Source of the DNA: a virus
Strand: one strand, 5' to 3'
DNA length: 31,976 nt
Virus record (IMG/VR): IMGVR_UViG_3300030118_001803
Coordinates: 1-31,976 of that record
This document shows positions 7,197 through 15,367 of this stretch, piece by piece. The notes below the pieces were generated by a model. It was not told the origin of the DNA. It did not search any database and worked only from the letters and a program-made list of their open reading frames with translations. Each line of letters starts with the position of its first letter. Within the stretch, counting starts at the first letter, position 1. The translations under genes and the position numbers were made by a program.

Positions 7197-8060
7197 ATGG
7201 AAGAAACACAAGTAGGCAACGCAGAAGTTGATAATAATTCTGCCCCCGAAAGTTTTATTTCTGATGACAACAATGATTTTTTTGCTGATTTAGAGCAATC
7301 TGTCAATGGAGGAATTGTTGATGATGCCAATGCAAATGAAACTTCACTTAATTCAGGTGAAACCAATAACATGGAAGAACCAATAGAAACAAATGAAGCT
7401 CAGACAGAGGATGTTGAGACTCTTAAAAAGAGGTATGCAGATTCTAGTTCAGAAGGTAAACGTCTTAACCAACGCTTACAAGAACTTGAACCTTATATGC
7501 CAATACTTGACGAAATGCGTAAAGACCCCAATTTAGTTTCTCATGTGAAAGGCTATTTTGAGGGTGGTGGTCAAGCCCCTGAAAGTATGGTTGATAAAAT
7601 GAAACTTGGAGAAGATTTTATTTTTGACCCTGATGATGCAATAGGAAATCCAAATAGTGATTCTGCAAAAGTACTAAACGCTACTATTGATGGCGTTGTT
7701 CAGAGAAGGCTAAGTAATGAACTTGCTAAACAAAAACAAGAGTTTAATCTTGAAAGAAACATTAGCGATTTTCGTCAAAAGCATAATATGAGCGATTCTG
7801 AATGGAATGAGTTTAAACAATTTGCTGATAATCAAAAGTTATCATTAGATGATATATACTATTTGAAAAACAGAGGTCAAAGAGAAGACAACATAGCTAG
7901 AACTGCTAGTAATAAAGCTTTGAATCAGGTTAGGAATACCCAATCTAAGCCAAAGTCTTTAGCTACTCAAGGTTCTGCAAAGGTCGAACAATCTGAAGAT
8001 GGACAAATTTTTGACGCTATTTTAGGGATTGACAAACAACTAGATAACGCATTTGGTTAA
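7197..8060 (+). CDS. Capsid assembly scaffolding protein
   Basis: A 287-residue acidic protein between portal and major capsid, the standard place for a scaffold. Residues 1-72 are disordered and very rich in Glu, Asp, Asn and Ser. A helical segment with ETLKKRYADSSSEGKRLN (74-91) and LQELEPYMPILDEMRKDP (94-111) is typical of scaffolds of this capsid group. Further helices run to about residue 235, and a short C-terminal helix (DAILGIDKQLDNAFG) may bind the capsid protein. Scaffolds guide shell assembly and are then lost. No protease motif is seen, so a combined protease is unlikely. Confidence 0.8.
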   Translation: MEETQVGNAEVDNNSAPESFISDDNNDFFADLEQSVNGGIVDDANANETSLNSGETNNMEEPIETNEAQTEDVETLKKRYADSSSEGKRLNQRLQELEPYMPILDEMRKDPNLVSHVKGYFEGGGQAPESMVDKMKLGEDFIFDPDDAIGNPNSDSAKVLNATIDGVVQRRLSNELAKQKQEFNLERNISDFRQKHNMSDSEWNEFKQFADNQKLSLDDIYYLKNRGQREDNIARTASNKALNQVRNTQSKPKSLATQGSAKVEQSEDGQIFDAILGIDKQLDNAFG

Positions 8061-8090
8061 TAGCTAGACGTTATTAGCCATCTGCTAACC
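8055..8090 (+). promoter_or_regulatory. Small hairpin in the scaffold-capsid gap
   Basis: In the 55-base gap before the capsid gene two mutually exclusive pairings are visible: TTAGC/GCTAA (8074-8078 with 8084-8088, five-base loop) and the outer GGTTA/TAACC (8055-8059 with 8086-8090). There is no U-run, so it is not a standard terminator. It may be a processing site or may tune capsid expression relative to scaffold. The stem is short and could be chance. Confidence 0.25.
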
Positions 8091-8115
8091 CTAAATAGAA
8101 TAGGAGATAAGTCAA

Positions 8116-9582
8116 ATGGCTGATTTATTCAATCTTGGCGGCTTGGGTGTCGCTGATGACAATAGTAGTCTTTCGACTGGTGACCTTAGACGGAAATATA
8201 ATTTCGGTAGTAGGGTGTCTGAACTTGCAATAGCACAAGACCCTTTCTTCCGTTTAGTTTCAAAACTTTCTAAGAAGCCAACCGATGACCCTCAGTTTAA
8301 ATTTACTGAGAGAAGACCATCTTTCCATAAAAGGTATGCTTACCTTTATGGTACAAATGGCAATAACACAGCGACTGTTACAAAACACGCTGATTTACAC
8401 GCTAACACGACCAAAGTAATTATGGCAGGTGATTATAAATCTGCAGGTAACGAAGGTTCAGTTTATGGAGCAACCGCAATTGAAATTGGTTCTTCTGATA
8501 CAAAGCCTGAGTTTTTTATGCCTGGTCAGTTAGTTAAAATTCCTACTCATGGCACATTAGGTAGTGCTTCTACCGATGGTTATGCTGTATTTAGAGTAGA
8601 CAAAGTTACTGATGCAGGGGTTTCTAATATGAAACAACTTGAAGGTGCATTAATTAAAACACCTAGTAATTTAAAATCTACTTATAAGCATGATGATGAC
8701 AAAGGTAAAGGAAATCAATCTCAAGAATCATTAGCAGCAAAAAGAAGTTTTGTTATTGGTACTGCTCATGAGCAAGGTAGTGGCTATCCTGAAACATGGA
8801 AAGACCAACCTTTTAAAACTGGGTTTGGAAATACTCAGATTTGGAAAACTGCTTGTGCTATGGACAATACTGCAAGAGCAACTGTTCTTAAGTATGATGC
8901 TAGTGAATGGGCAAGAGTATGGAAAGAAAAGTTAATTGAGCATAAGTTTGATATTGAGCAATCATTATTATTTAATGGAACTGCTTCAACAGCTCAAGAC
9001 GCTTGGTATACTGATGGTGTTATTAGCTACATTAGTGGTTTTGGTAACCAATTCAGTATTGCTACATCAACTAAAACACAAGACGATTTTCTTGATGACT
9101 TGAGTGCTTTCTTAGACCCACGATATAACAATGCAAATGCAACTGTATTCTTCTGTAGCACAGCTATTTATAATTGGCTACATAAGTTAAGTGGTTACTT
9201 TGGCAATAACGTAGGTATTGTTGGTGTTGGAAGTCAAACTCCAAACACAAGTGGCAATTCTTATGGTCGTGCTGATATGACTGCAGTTGCTAAGAAAAAA
9301 GCATTTGGTGTTGACGTTACAACAATTGGTACACCTTATGGTGACATGAATGTTGTTAGAAACATCCACCTTGATGGTACTAATATTGGTATACTTGGTG
9401 TTAACATGAGATATTGTGCTTATAGACCTTTAGTAGGTAATGGTCAAAATCGTGATACATCAATCTACGTTGGTGTACAAACTCTTGAAAACAGTGGTGT
9501 TGACCGTAGAGTCGACTTAATCCAAACAGAAGCTGGTATGGAAATTCATATGCCTGAATCCCACGCTATCTGGACAGTGTAA
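8116..9582 (+). CDS. Major capsid protein
   Basis: A 488-residue protein placed after scaffold and preceded by GGAG, with a decoration-type gene and a strong hairpin after it. The N-terminus (LRRKYNFGSRVSELAIAQDP, 24-43) and the following FKFTERR segment match the start pattern of SU10/N4-type HK97-fold capsid proteins, in which the N-arm is followed by a strand with a T-x-F-x-W/E pattern. The second half has a P-domain-like helix with TVFFCSTAIYNWLHKLSGYF and C-terminal strands such as NTSIYVGVQTLENSG-like sequence. I name the HK97 fold by family resemblance only; the exact capsid family needs a profile search. This is the most abundant virion protein by role. Confidence 0.82.
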   Translation: MADLFNLGGLGVADDNSSLSTGDLRRKYNFGSRVSELAIAQDPFFRLVSKLSKKPTDDPQFKFTERRPSFHKRYAYLYGTNGNNTATVTKHADLHANTTKVIMAGDYKSAGNEGSVYGATAIEIGSSDTKPEFFMPGQLVKIPTHGTLGSASTDGYAVFRVDKVTDAGVSNMKQLEGALIKTPSNLKSTYKHDDDKGKGNQSQESLAAKRSFVIGTAHEQGSGYPETWKDQPFKTGFGNTQIWKTACAMDNTARATVLKYDASEWARVWKEKLIEHKFDIEQSLLFNGTASTAQDAWYTDGVISYISGFGNQFSIATSTKTQDDFLDDLSAFLDPRYNNANATVFFCSTAIYNWLHKLSGYFGNNVGIVGVGSQTPNTSGNSYGRADMTAVAKKKAFGVDVTTIGTPYGDMNVVRNIHLDGTNIGILGVNMRYCAYRPLVGNGQNRDTSIYVGVQTLENSGVDRRVDLIQTEAGMEIHMPESHAIWTV

Positions 9583-9593
9583 AGGAGTAGATA

Positions 9594-9992
9594 ATGCCTA
9601 AAAATCCAATGTACGGACAAAATAAGTCAGACGCTATTTCAGGAAGTGCCTTCGTTACTGTTGGTTTAACTGGAATGGGTTCTGCAGGACAAAGATACTG
9701 TGTATGCCCTATAGATGGTGCTAGAGTTTCCTCTATGTCATTTGTGGCTACTACCGCAGTAACTACCGCAGCATCAGCTATTACAGTTAAAGATGGTGCA
9801 GGAGATACAATCGGTACAGGCTCAGTACCTGTCCTTTCTCAATATGCAGGTGCTCTTGTTGCATCAGGACTAGAAAGCGATGCAGATTCTGCTTTAAATG
9901 CAGGTGATGTAATTGAAATCGAGTTTGATGGTGCTTCAGGTGCGGGTGCAGGCGACATGGTTGTACAATTTGTACAAGCAGTTGGCTATTAA
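9594..9992 (+). CDS. Probable capsid decoration or cement protein
   Basis: A 132-residue protein directly downstream of the capsid gene with AAAGGAG before its ATG. It is rich in Gly, Ala, Ser, Thr and Val, lacks Trp, and is predicted to be almost all strand. Segments such as AGDTIGTGSVPVL and NAGDVIEIEFDGASGAGAGD give it a jelly-roll or Ig-like look. Small all-strand proteins next to the capsid gene often bind the outer shell and stabilise it, which is the basis of this call. It shares its transcript end with the capsid gene at the hairpin 10007-10028. A different minor virion role is possible. Confidence 0.55.
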   Translation: MPKNPMYGQNKSDAISGSAFVTVGLTGMGSAGQRYCVCPIDGARVSSMSFVATTAVTTAASAITVKDGAGDTIGTGSVPVLSQYAGALVASGLESDADSALNAGDVIEIEFDGASGAGAGDMVVQFVQAVGY

Positions 9993-10006
9993 AATAATCA
10001 ATAATG

Positions 10007-10028
10007 TGGGGGGATTTATTTCCCCCCA
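10007..10028 (+). terminator. Strong hairpin after the capsid/decoration genes
   Basis: A perfect 8-bp stem TGGGGGGA (10007-10014) and TCCCCCCA (10021-10028) closes the six-base loop TTTATT. The G6/C6 stem stands out in this AT-rich genome. No U-run follows (ATAGATTATAAGG), so it may be a partial terminator or a 3'-end block that protects abundant capsid mRNA, similar in position to the terminator after gene 10 in T7-like phages. It is nearly symmetrical and works the same way on either strand. Confidence 0.7.
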
Positions 10029-10046
10029 TAGATTATAAGGTAATAA

Positions 10047-11648
10047 ATGAAAATTTGGGAAAAAGTAAATAACATTACAGGGAACGATAGCAAGTCTAGG
10101 TATTTAGTTCCTTATATTAATGCAGGTTCAAAGTTTTTACTATCAGCTTTACCTGAAAAGTTTTTATGGACTATTGCTTCTGAAACTGAAATTAATGGTT
10201 GGGATTCTACTGATACTAATAATAATCAATCTTTAGGTCAAGGTTCTGCTATTGCATACGATAAAATTTTAGCTGTTTATAGATATGATGGAGCAACAAC
10301 AACTACTGTTAATGCAGGTCAAGATGATGAAGTAAAATATTACGATGGTAAAAAAAGAATAGCAGTTGAAGCTCCTGATAAAAATATTCATATTTTTGAT
10401 GAAGAAAATAGTTTACTTAATGCAACAAAAATGTTTCCTAAGTATTACAAATTAGGAGGAAAGATTTATATAAAACCTGACCCTGATTATAATGCAACAA
10501 GTTCTGCTAAATCATATACAGAGTTAGGAGCAAGTAGCACTACAAGCGTAGATGCTGAAGCAGGTGATAAAGGAGTTATAGTTTATTCAGCTCCTCCTGT
10601 AATAGATGAGAATACAGAATCTTGGATTCTTACAGAATATGAAAATATTATAATATTTTATGCAGCATCTCTAGACCATTATAGATTAGCTTCAGTTTAT
10701 AGAGATTTATGTAAAGCTCAAATTGATGAAGCAGCTTCTAAAGTATTGACATTTAATTTAGTAAGCTCTCTTCCGTCTTTTAGTTTTACTGAAACATTGC
10801 CAAATGATTTTGCTATTACTACTTCTTTACCTTCTTCTTTTAGTTTGAGTACATCTTTACCTAGTATAGAATCTATATCAAGTATTTTACCTAGTGATTT
10901 TGTATCACCAAATGATATTTCTGAAATAGTTTTAGATTTACCATCTATTAACGATGGGTTAAGTAAAGCTCAAGAATTAATTGATGGAAGTGTAACTACT
11001 AATAACGCACAAGAATTATTAGACGATGAAGATGCTGAAATGGTTGCTTCTCTTGTAAATGTAGCTAATGTAGAAATAAATAGAGCACAAGCAAATATAG
11101 CAAAAGCAAATCAAACTCTTAGTAAATATCAAAATGATGTAAATAATTATCAATCTAAAGTACAAAAAGAGTCAGCTAGAATAAGCTCTCAATTATCTAA
11201 ACTACAATCTGAAGTTGATAAAAAAATTAAAACATTTCAATCTAATTTAGCTAAGTATCAAGCAGAAGTAGCTGAAGAAAGTGCTAAATCAAATGTTGAT
11301 ACATCTAAATATCAAACTGAATTAGGTAAAGAAAAAACAAGAATTGAAACAGGACTAGCAAGGTATCAAGCAGCTTTAGCTAAAGAAGTTCAAAGTGTTT
11401 CTACTGAGTTGCAAATATATTCAGCAGAATTAGCTAAAGAAAGTAAAAATCTTGAAAAAGAAATACAGCAACAAAATATTAATATGCAAGCAGCTAGTGC
11501 CTATACACAAAAAAGTCAACAATCGTTGCAAACTAGCGGTGCTTTTTATCAAAGGTCAGTAAATGAATTAAGTGCTATAACAGGTGCAATAACTGCTCCT
11601 GAACAGCAACAAGCTAGTCAAAGAAAAGAGCAAGGAGCTACTTCATGA
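10047..11648 (+). CDS. Virion protein with connector-like head and 18-residue helical repeats
   Basis: A 533-residue protein in three parts. Residues 1-235 look like a globular head-tail connector or adaptor domain (MKIWEKVNNI..., YLVPYINAGSKFLLSALPEK, then ESWILTEYENIIIFYAASLDHYRL). Residues 242-290 contain a 9-10 residue repeat that starts each unit with LP (positions 242, 251, 261, 271, 281). Residues 351-472 form a long helix with heptad spacing first and then a strict 18-residue period with consensus LxxYQxELxKE at 365, 383, 401, 419, 437 and 455. The C-terminus is Gln-rich. AAGG precedes the start. Such helical repeat proteins with a connector domain occur in marine podoviruses; the function is probably head-tail joining or an internal tail shaft. 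The next gene overlaps by ATGA. Confidence 0.7.
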   Translation: MKIWEKVNNITGNDSKSRYLVPYINAGSKFLLSALPEKFLWTIASETEINGWDSTDTNNNQSLGQGSAIAYDKILAVYRYDGATTTTVNAGQDDEVKYYDGKKRIAVEAPDKNIHIFDEENSLLNATKMFPKYYKLGGKIYIKPDPDYNATSSAKSYTELGASSTTSVDAEAGDKGVIVYSAPPVIDENTESWILTEYENIIIFYAASLDHYRLASVYRDLCKAQIDEAASKVLTFNLVSSLPSFSFTETLPNDFAITTSLPSSFSLSTSLPSIESISSILPSDFVSPNDISEIVLDLPSINDGLSKAQELIDGSVTTNNAQELLDDEDAEMVASLVNVANVEINRAQANIAKANQTLSKYQNDVNNYQSKVQKESARISSQLSKLQSEVDKKIKTFQSNLAKYQAEVAEESAKSNVDTSKYQTELGKEKTRIETGLARYQAALAKEVQSVSTELQIYSAELAKESKNLEKEIQQQNINMQAASAYTQKSQQSLQTSGAFYQRSVNELSAITGAITAPEQQQASQRKEQGATS

Positions 11649-11923
11649 CAATATTAGAATTAATGGAGAGAGCTAATGTAAGAGATACTAATCTTGCTAT
11701 TGCTTTTATAAAAGATGCTATAACTAAAATACAATCTACAACCGACATTTCTACAAAAGTTGAAAAGCAAACATTAATAAAAGGAGTTAATGAATATAGT
11801 GTTCCGTCTGATATGGTTTCTTTATTAAGTGTAAGTATTTTAGATACAAGCGATGATAATAAATATAAAAAAATTAGAAGAATGGTTGATAAACCAAACG
11901 TAACTGAGGATACAAACCCATAA
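11645..11923 (+). CDS. Small head-tail connector candidate, 92 residues
   Basis: A 92-residue protein overlapping the previous gene by ATGA and the next by a TAATG. The N-terminal half is helical (MTILELMERANVRDTNL, then IAFIKDAITKIQSTT) and is followed by strands with LIKGVNEYSVPSDM and LLSVSILDTSDD. This pattern of a helix bundle, a PSDM-type turn and short strands is common in small adaptor or connector proteins that cap the portal. It shows no catalytic or membrane features. Position and coupling support a minor virion protein; the exact role is not shown by the sequence. Confidence 0.6.
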   Translation: MTILELMERANVRDTNLAIAFIKDAITKIQSTTDISTKVEKQTLIKGVNEYSVPSDMVSLLSVSILDTSDDNKYKKIRRMVDKPNVTEDTNP

Positions 11924-12627
11924 TGAGTTGGCAAACAGATAAAACATTTGCATTTTATCACGAAGGCAAAAATATAGAAATATATAGATTAACAACAGGT
12001 ATTGATGGCGTTCTTGATACATTAGATGGATATAAAATGGTCGTTCCTAGTAGTGGAGGAACAACAGGAATACAATATCCTGATGAAGACTTAGTAAATG
12101 GAATAAGAATTGAATATACTGCATTAGCAGAGCCATTTATATCTGAAGCTCTTGAAAATATTAATGTAAGACATTCTTCTAATCACATATCTTTTGCAAA
12201 CAAATACATATATGAAATAGACGATGATGGTAATAATATGGGCAATTTTGGTTCTTTTAGACCTGGAGATAAAATAAAAATACAAGGCTCTAAAAGCAAT
12301 GATGGTGAATATATTTTAGCAGGTAGTGCGTCTAATACAGCTTTAGAAAAAGCTACTAATTTTACAAATGAAGCAAAAGGTGAAATGATTACTATTACGC
12401 AAATTCCTGTTGAAGTAACTTCACCTAGTGAAACAAGTCATATAAATTTAAATAGAATGTTGTCTTTAGCAATTGTTGACTATTTAAGAGCTATGTTTGC
12501 AGAAAGAGATGGCGACATAGAAAGAAAAGAATATTACATGAGAAATTTTTATAAAAAAATATCTGACAATGAAAGTAACAAAAATAAAAGATATAGAGTT
12601 CAATCTACATCTTTTTCTGTTAAGTAA
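11923..12627 (+). CDS. Probable head-tail adaptor or neck protein, 234 residues
   Basis: A 234-residue protein joined to the previous gene by TAATG. The central region (about 95-150) has a small barrel-like part with FRPGDKIKIQGSKSNDGEYI. The C-terminal helix with LSLAIVDYLRAMFAERDGD (181-199) and IERKEYYMRNFYKKISD is a recognisable shape of connector proteins that follow the portal in short- and long-tailed phages, where the helical end packs on the ring. Residues 1-90 are mostly strand. The protein is likely part of the tail neck or adaptor ring. No enzyme motif is present. Confidence 0.6.
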   Translation: MSWQTDKTFAFYHEGKNIEIYRLTTGIDGVLDTLDGYKMVVPSSGGTTGIQYPDEDLVNGIRIEYTALAEPFISEALENINVRHSSNHISFANKYIYEIDDDGNNMGNFGSFRPGDKIKIQGSKSNDGEYILAGSASNTALEKATNFTNEAKGEMITITQIPVEVTSPSETSHINLNRMLSLAIVDYLRAMFAERDGDIERKEYYMRNFYKKISDNESNKNKRYRVQSTSFSVK

Positions 12628-12636
12628 GGAAATATT

Positions 12637-13128
12637 ATGGCAAGAATAGATTATTCAATTGGTTTATCTGCGATTCAAAGTACAACTTTTGAAGGCAATA
12701 CTATAGAAGCTATAGAATCAGATATTGGCAGAGGTTTTAGTGGAGCTAAATCAGATTCTACTTGGGGAGGAACTGTCAATTGGAGTTCTAATAACGCAGG
12801 ACATAAACAAAGTAGAAGTAGTAGTAATACTATAGCAACAGTTGCAGGCACAGATGGCTTATGGATTAAACATACAGGTTTTAAATATGATAGTGGATTA
12901 ACTACTACAGCTGAAACAACTACAAAAGTTACGATTTCAAGAAGCATTACACATACTGAATTTAATGCTGGAAGTGGTTCTGGTGCTAGTGGTACTACAA
13001 ATATAGCAATAGCTAAATTAGAATCAGGTCAAGCAATATTTTTACCAACGCCTGGAGAAGCAACTTGGGTATTAACTGATGACGCAGGTGGTCAAGCAGT
13101 TGCTGTTGAATACGCAGAATTAAGATAA
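12637..13128 (+). CDS. Small virion protein, 163 residues (all-strand)
   Basis: A 163-residue protein with AAGGA before the ATG. It is rich in Ser, Thr, Gly and Ala and predicted to be mostly strand, beginning MARIDYSIGLSAIQSTTFEG and ending GQAVAVEYAELR. The composition and position among small structural genes suggest a minor tail or head-surface protein. The GSGSGASGTTN stretch (about residues 113-123) is a flexible linker. I recognise no named family; the assignment to the virion rests on genome position. Confidence 0.5.
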   Translation: MARIDYSIGLSAIQSTTFEGNTIEAIESDIGRGFSGAKSDSTWGGTVNWSSNNAGHKQSRSSSNTIATVAGTDGLWIKHTGFKYDSGLTTTAETTTKVTISRSITHTEFNAGSGSGASGTTNIAIAKLESGQAIFLPTPGEATWVLTDDAGGQAVAVEYAELR

Positions 13129-13138
13129 GGAGTAAATT

Positions 13139-13375
13139 ATGAGTAAAGGTTTACAAGACTACTCAGTACAAGAAGGTGTTGCACCTTATGTAAAAGCGGT
13201 TGTAGCTACAGGAAATGACCAAGATGCTACAAGAGCAGTACATATGAAAGGTACATCAGCGAATGTTACATTAACTGTAAATGATGCAGATATAGTGTTT
13301 CATCTTTTAAAAGGACATACATATCCAATTTGTGCTACAAAGTCAAGTTCAACTGACGTAATAATGTTGTATTAG
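13139..13375 (+). CDS. Small virion protein, 78 residues
   Basis: A 78-residue protein with an AAGGAG ribosome site. It is strand-rich (SANVTLTVNDADIVFHLLKGHTY) and ends with STDVIMLY. Such short all-strand proteins next to fibre genes can be capping or baseplate-like subunits of the tail, or surface plugs. No family is recognised and no motif indicates enzymatic function. It is bracketed by two other small structural-type genes transcribed in the same direction with gaps of ten and eight bases. Confidence 0.5.
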   Translation: MSKGLQDYSVQEGVAPYVKAVVATGNDQDATRAVHMKGTSANVTLTVNDADIVFHLLKGHTYPICATKSSSTDVIMLY

Positions 13376-13383
13376 GAAATTAA

Positions 13384-13875
13384 ATGCCTGAAACAGCAAA
13401 GACATATGCCAATATAGAAATCTTAAAAGGAAGTGACTTTGAGATGGAAATTGAACTTGATGAAGTTACTACAAATAAAAGTTACATAATGATAGTAAGA
13501 AAAGATTTTACAGGAAATACTGATTTTGGAGGCAGCAATTCAGCTGCTATAAATGCTCTTAATACTAACATACCTGTTCTTCCTTATAGAGCAGAATTTT
13601 ATGAATCTGCTAAAGATGGAACAGTAGGAAGCAATGACACTTTATATTCAGCTCAGTATTTACAAGGAAGAATAACTGCTACGGCTAAAGTATTAAAAAT
13701 AAATTTATATGCGTCTTGGACAGAAACTTTAGATAACGATTTTGATGGATATTGGGAAATGGTTGAAAGAGATACATCTACTTCTCCTGAGTCTTATAGT
13801 AGAATAGCACAAGGCGAATTTTATGTTAACAACTCTGCAAGTAGATTTGCGAGTGCATCAATAAGAGATGATTAA
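13384..13875 (+). CDS. Virion protein, 163 residues (tail-associated candidate)
   Basis: A 163-residue protein with AGGAA before the start. The N-terminus IEILKGSDFEMEIELDEV (11-28) followed by a strand pair and a later Trp/Phe-rich part (DFDGYWEMVERDT) is the pattern of small strand proteins that form an N-terminal attachment domain in baseplate-type proteins. It ends in a TAATG overlap with the next gene. A role as an adaptor between tail and fibres is plausible but inferred. No cysteines and no membrane segment are seen. Confidence 0.45.
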   Translation: MPETAKTYANIEILKGSDFEMEIELDEVTTNKSYIMIVRKDFTGNTDFGGSNSAAINALNTNIPVLPYRAEFYESAKDGTVGSNDTLYSAQYLQGRITATAKVLKINLYASWTETLDNDFDGYWEMVERDTSTSPESYSRIAQGEFYVNNSASRFASASIRDD

Positions 13876-14195
13876 TGGCAACAGTAAAAGTAACTTCAAA
13901 AGCAACAACTAAATCAATTGGAACTCAAACTGCTCCTAAAGCAACAGATTCTTTTAGTTTAGATACAAAAAAAATTACTCATAATTCATCTGCTGTAACT
14001 GCTAAAAATTTATCAGATGCATTAGATGAAGTGGCAACACAACAAGCAAAACAGGCATCAGCACCAAGTAATCCCGTAGAAGGGAATATGTGGTATGATA
14101 CCGATGATGATGTAATGTACATCAGAGATGAAGATTCATGGAACGAAATCCATGTTTCTGGTCGTACTGCTCTAGACGGTGGTACATTCACTTAA
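13875..14195 (+). CDS. Small fibre-type protein, 106 residues
   Basis: A 106-residue protein coupled by TAATG to the previous gene. The first 40 residues are Thr/Lys/Ser-rich and probably extended. The segment NLSDALDEVATQQ (about 46-58) is helical. The end carries the pattern PSNPVEGNMWYDTDDDVMYI (65-84), a short strand motif with a Gly-x-x-W-Y-D-T core that recurs in phage tail fibres and spikes. This may be an isolated anchor or connector for the fibres that follow. No catalytic motif is present. Confidence 0.55.
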   Translation: MATVKVTSKATTKSIGTQTAPKATDSFSLDTKKITHNSSAVTAKNLSDALDEVATQQAKQASAPSNPVEGNMWYDTDDDVMYIRDEDSWNEIHVSGRTALDGGTFT

Positions 14196-14211
14196 ACAAT
14201 AGGAGAATACT

Positions 14212-15141
14212 ATGGCTAATACCATACAAATAAAGAGAGCCGCTAATAACGGTTCTTCAACTACGCCAGGTTCTCTAGCGTCTGGAGAGCTGGCATTAGA
14301 CCAATACGGTAAGAAACTTTACATTGGAAGACATAATAATTCTAGTGTAGAAGTTTACCACCTACCAACATTAGTAGACCTCACCGCAGGTGATGGGATA
14401 GCTGCTACGGTAGGTTCAGGCGCATCAAACAATGCAGTAAGCATAGAAGTAGACCAAACTGATTCAGCTATTTTCGCAACATCTTCTGCAAAAGGAATCG
14501 CAGCTTTTTCAACTGATAATTTTTCAGTTACAGATGGAGTCGTCACAGTAAAGAATGATGGAGTTGCTCTTGGAACTGAAACAACAGGTTCATATGTTAC
14601 AAGTCTTGTAGCAGGAACAGGTGTTACTTTAGCAAATAATTCAGGAGAAGGAGCTACTCCAACTATATCAGTAGGACAAGCAATTGCAACTTCTGATAGT
14701 CCACAATTTGCAGGGGTAACGGCAGGTAATGTAACTGTAGGCGTTTCTAATGATAATACAATTCATACATCAAGTGGCGACTTAACTCTTAATGCATCAG
14801 GTGGGGATGTTATTATCGCAGGAAATTTACAGGTTGATGGTACAACTACGACTGTTAATAGCACATCAATAACAGTTGATGACCCAATTTTTACTGTAGG
14901 TGGAGATTCTGCTCCTAGTTCAGATGATAATAAAGATAGAGGTATGATATTTAGGTATCATAATGGCTCAGCAGCTAAGATGGGATTTTTTGGTTGGGAT
15001 GATTCAGCAAGTAAATTTACATTTATAGCTGATGCAAGTAATTCTAGTGAAGTAATTAGTGGTTCTGCAGGTAATGTAGCATTTGGTGGGATTACAGGAA
15101 CTTCGTTAGATGGTTGTACAGTTGATGGTGGAACATATTAA
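14212..15141 (+). CDS. Tail fibre, 309 residues
   Basis: A 309-residue fibre protein with ATAGGAG before the start. Residues 1-45 form an anchor module (MANTIQIKRAANNGSS..., with SGELALDQYGKKLYIG at 24-39) shared with the 69-residue gene at 15154. The rest is a low-complexity Ser/Thr/Gly/Asn-rich strand region with repeated VTVG/VSVG-type segments, DSPQFAGVTAGNVTVG, and LQVDGTTTTVNSTSITVDDP, as in trimeric phage fibres. The C-terminus (GNVAFGGITGTSLDGCTVDG) is glycine-rich. It probably attaches to the tail by its N-terminus. It has no self-cleaving C-terminal chaperone. Confidence 0.78.
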   Translation: MANTIQIKRAANNGSSTTPGSLASGELALDQYGKKLYIGRHNNSSVEVYHLPTLVDLTAGDGIAATVGSGASNNAVSIEVDQTDSAIFATSSAKGIAAFSTDNFSVTDGVVTVKNDGVALGTETTGSYVTSLVAGTGVTLANNSGEGATPTISVGQAIATSDSPQFAGVTAGNVTVGVSNDNTIHTSSGDLTLNASGGDVIIAGNLQVDGTTTTVNSTSITVDDPIFTVGGDSAPSSDDNKDRGMIFRYHNGSAAKMGFFGWDDSASKFTFIADASNSSEVISGSAGNVAFGGITGTSLDGCTVDGGTY

Positions 15142-15153
15142 TAGGAGGAAATA

Positions 15154-15363
15154 ATGGCAAACACTATAACACTTAAAAAACGAAATAGCACAAGTAGTCC
15201 TGCTCCAAGCACAAGTGATTTAACTGATGGAGAATTAGCTATTAATTATCATTCAAGTGTAAGAAAAATCTACTTTAAAGATTCAGGTAATACTGTTCGT
15301 GAAGTAGTTGATTCTCAAGGAGTTGATGAACAAGCGACTGCTCTTGCAATAGCGTTAGGATAG
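15154..15363 (+). CDS. Stand-alone fibre anchor module, 69 residues
   Basis: A 69-residue protein beginning MANTITLKKRNSTSSPAPS with a strong GGAGG ribosome site. It matches the N-terminal module of the 309-residue fibre just upstream: MANTI, a basic pair, Ser/Pro-rich link, then a GELA(I/L) turn and a KIY strand (here DGELAINYHSSVRKIYF). After that it has only a short Val/Asp/Ala-rich tail. It therefore looks like a fibre N-terminal anchor without its shaft, either a duplicated remnant or an adaptor that occupies the same site. The function is inferred from that similarity. Confidence 0.65.
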   Translation: MANTITLKKRNSTSSPAPSTSDLTDGELAINYHSSVRKIYFKDSGNTVREVVDSQGVDEQATALAIALG

Positions 15364-15367
15364 TATT

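Noticed and set aside
9787-10029. An 80-codon leftward ORF over the capsid-side hairpin
   Set aside because: It is antisense to the decoration-type gene, lacks a ribosome site and has His/Gln-rich antisense composition.
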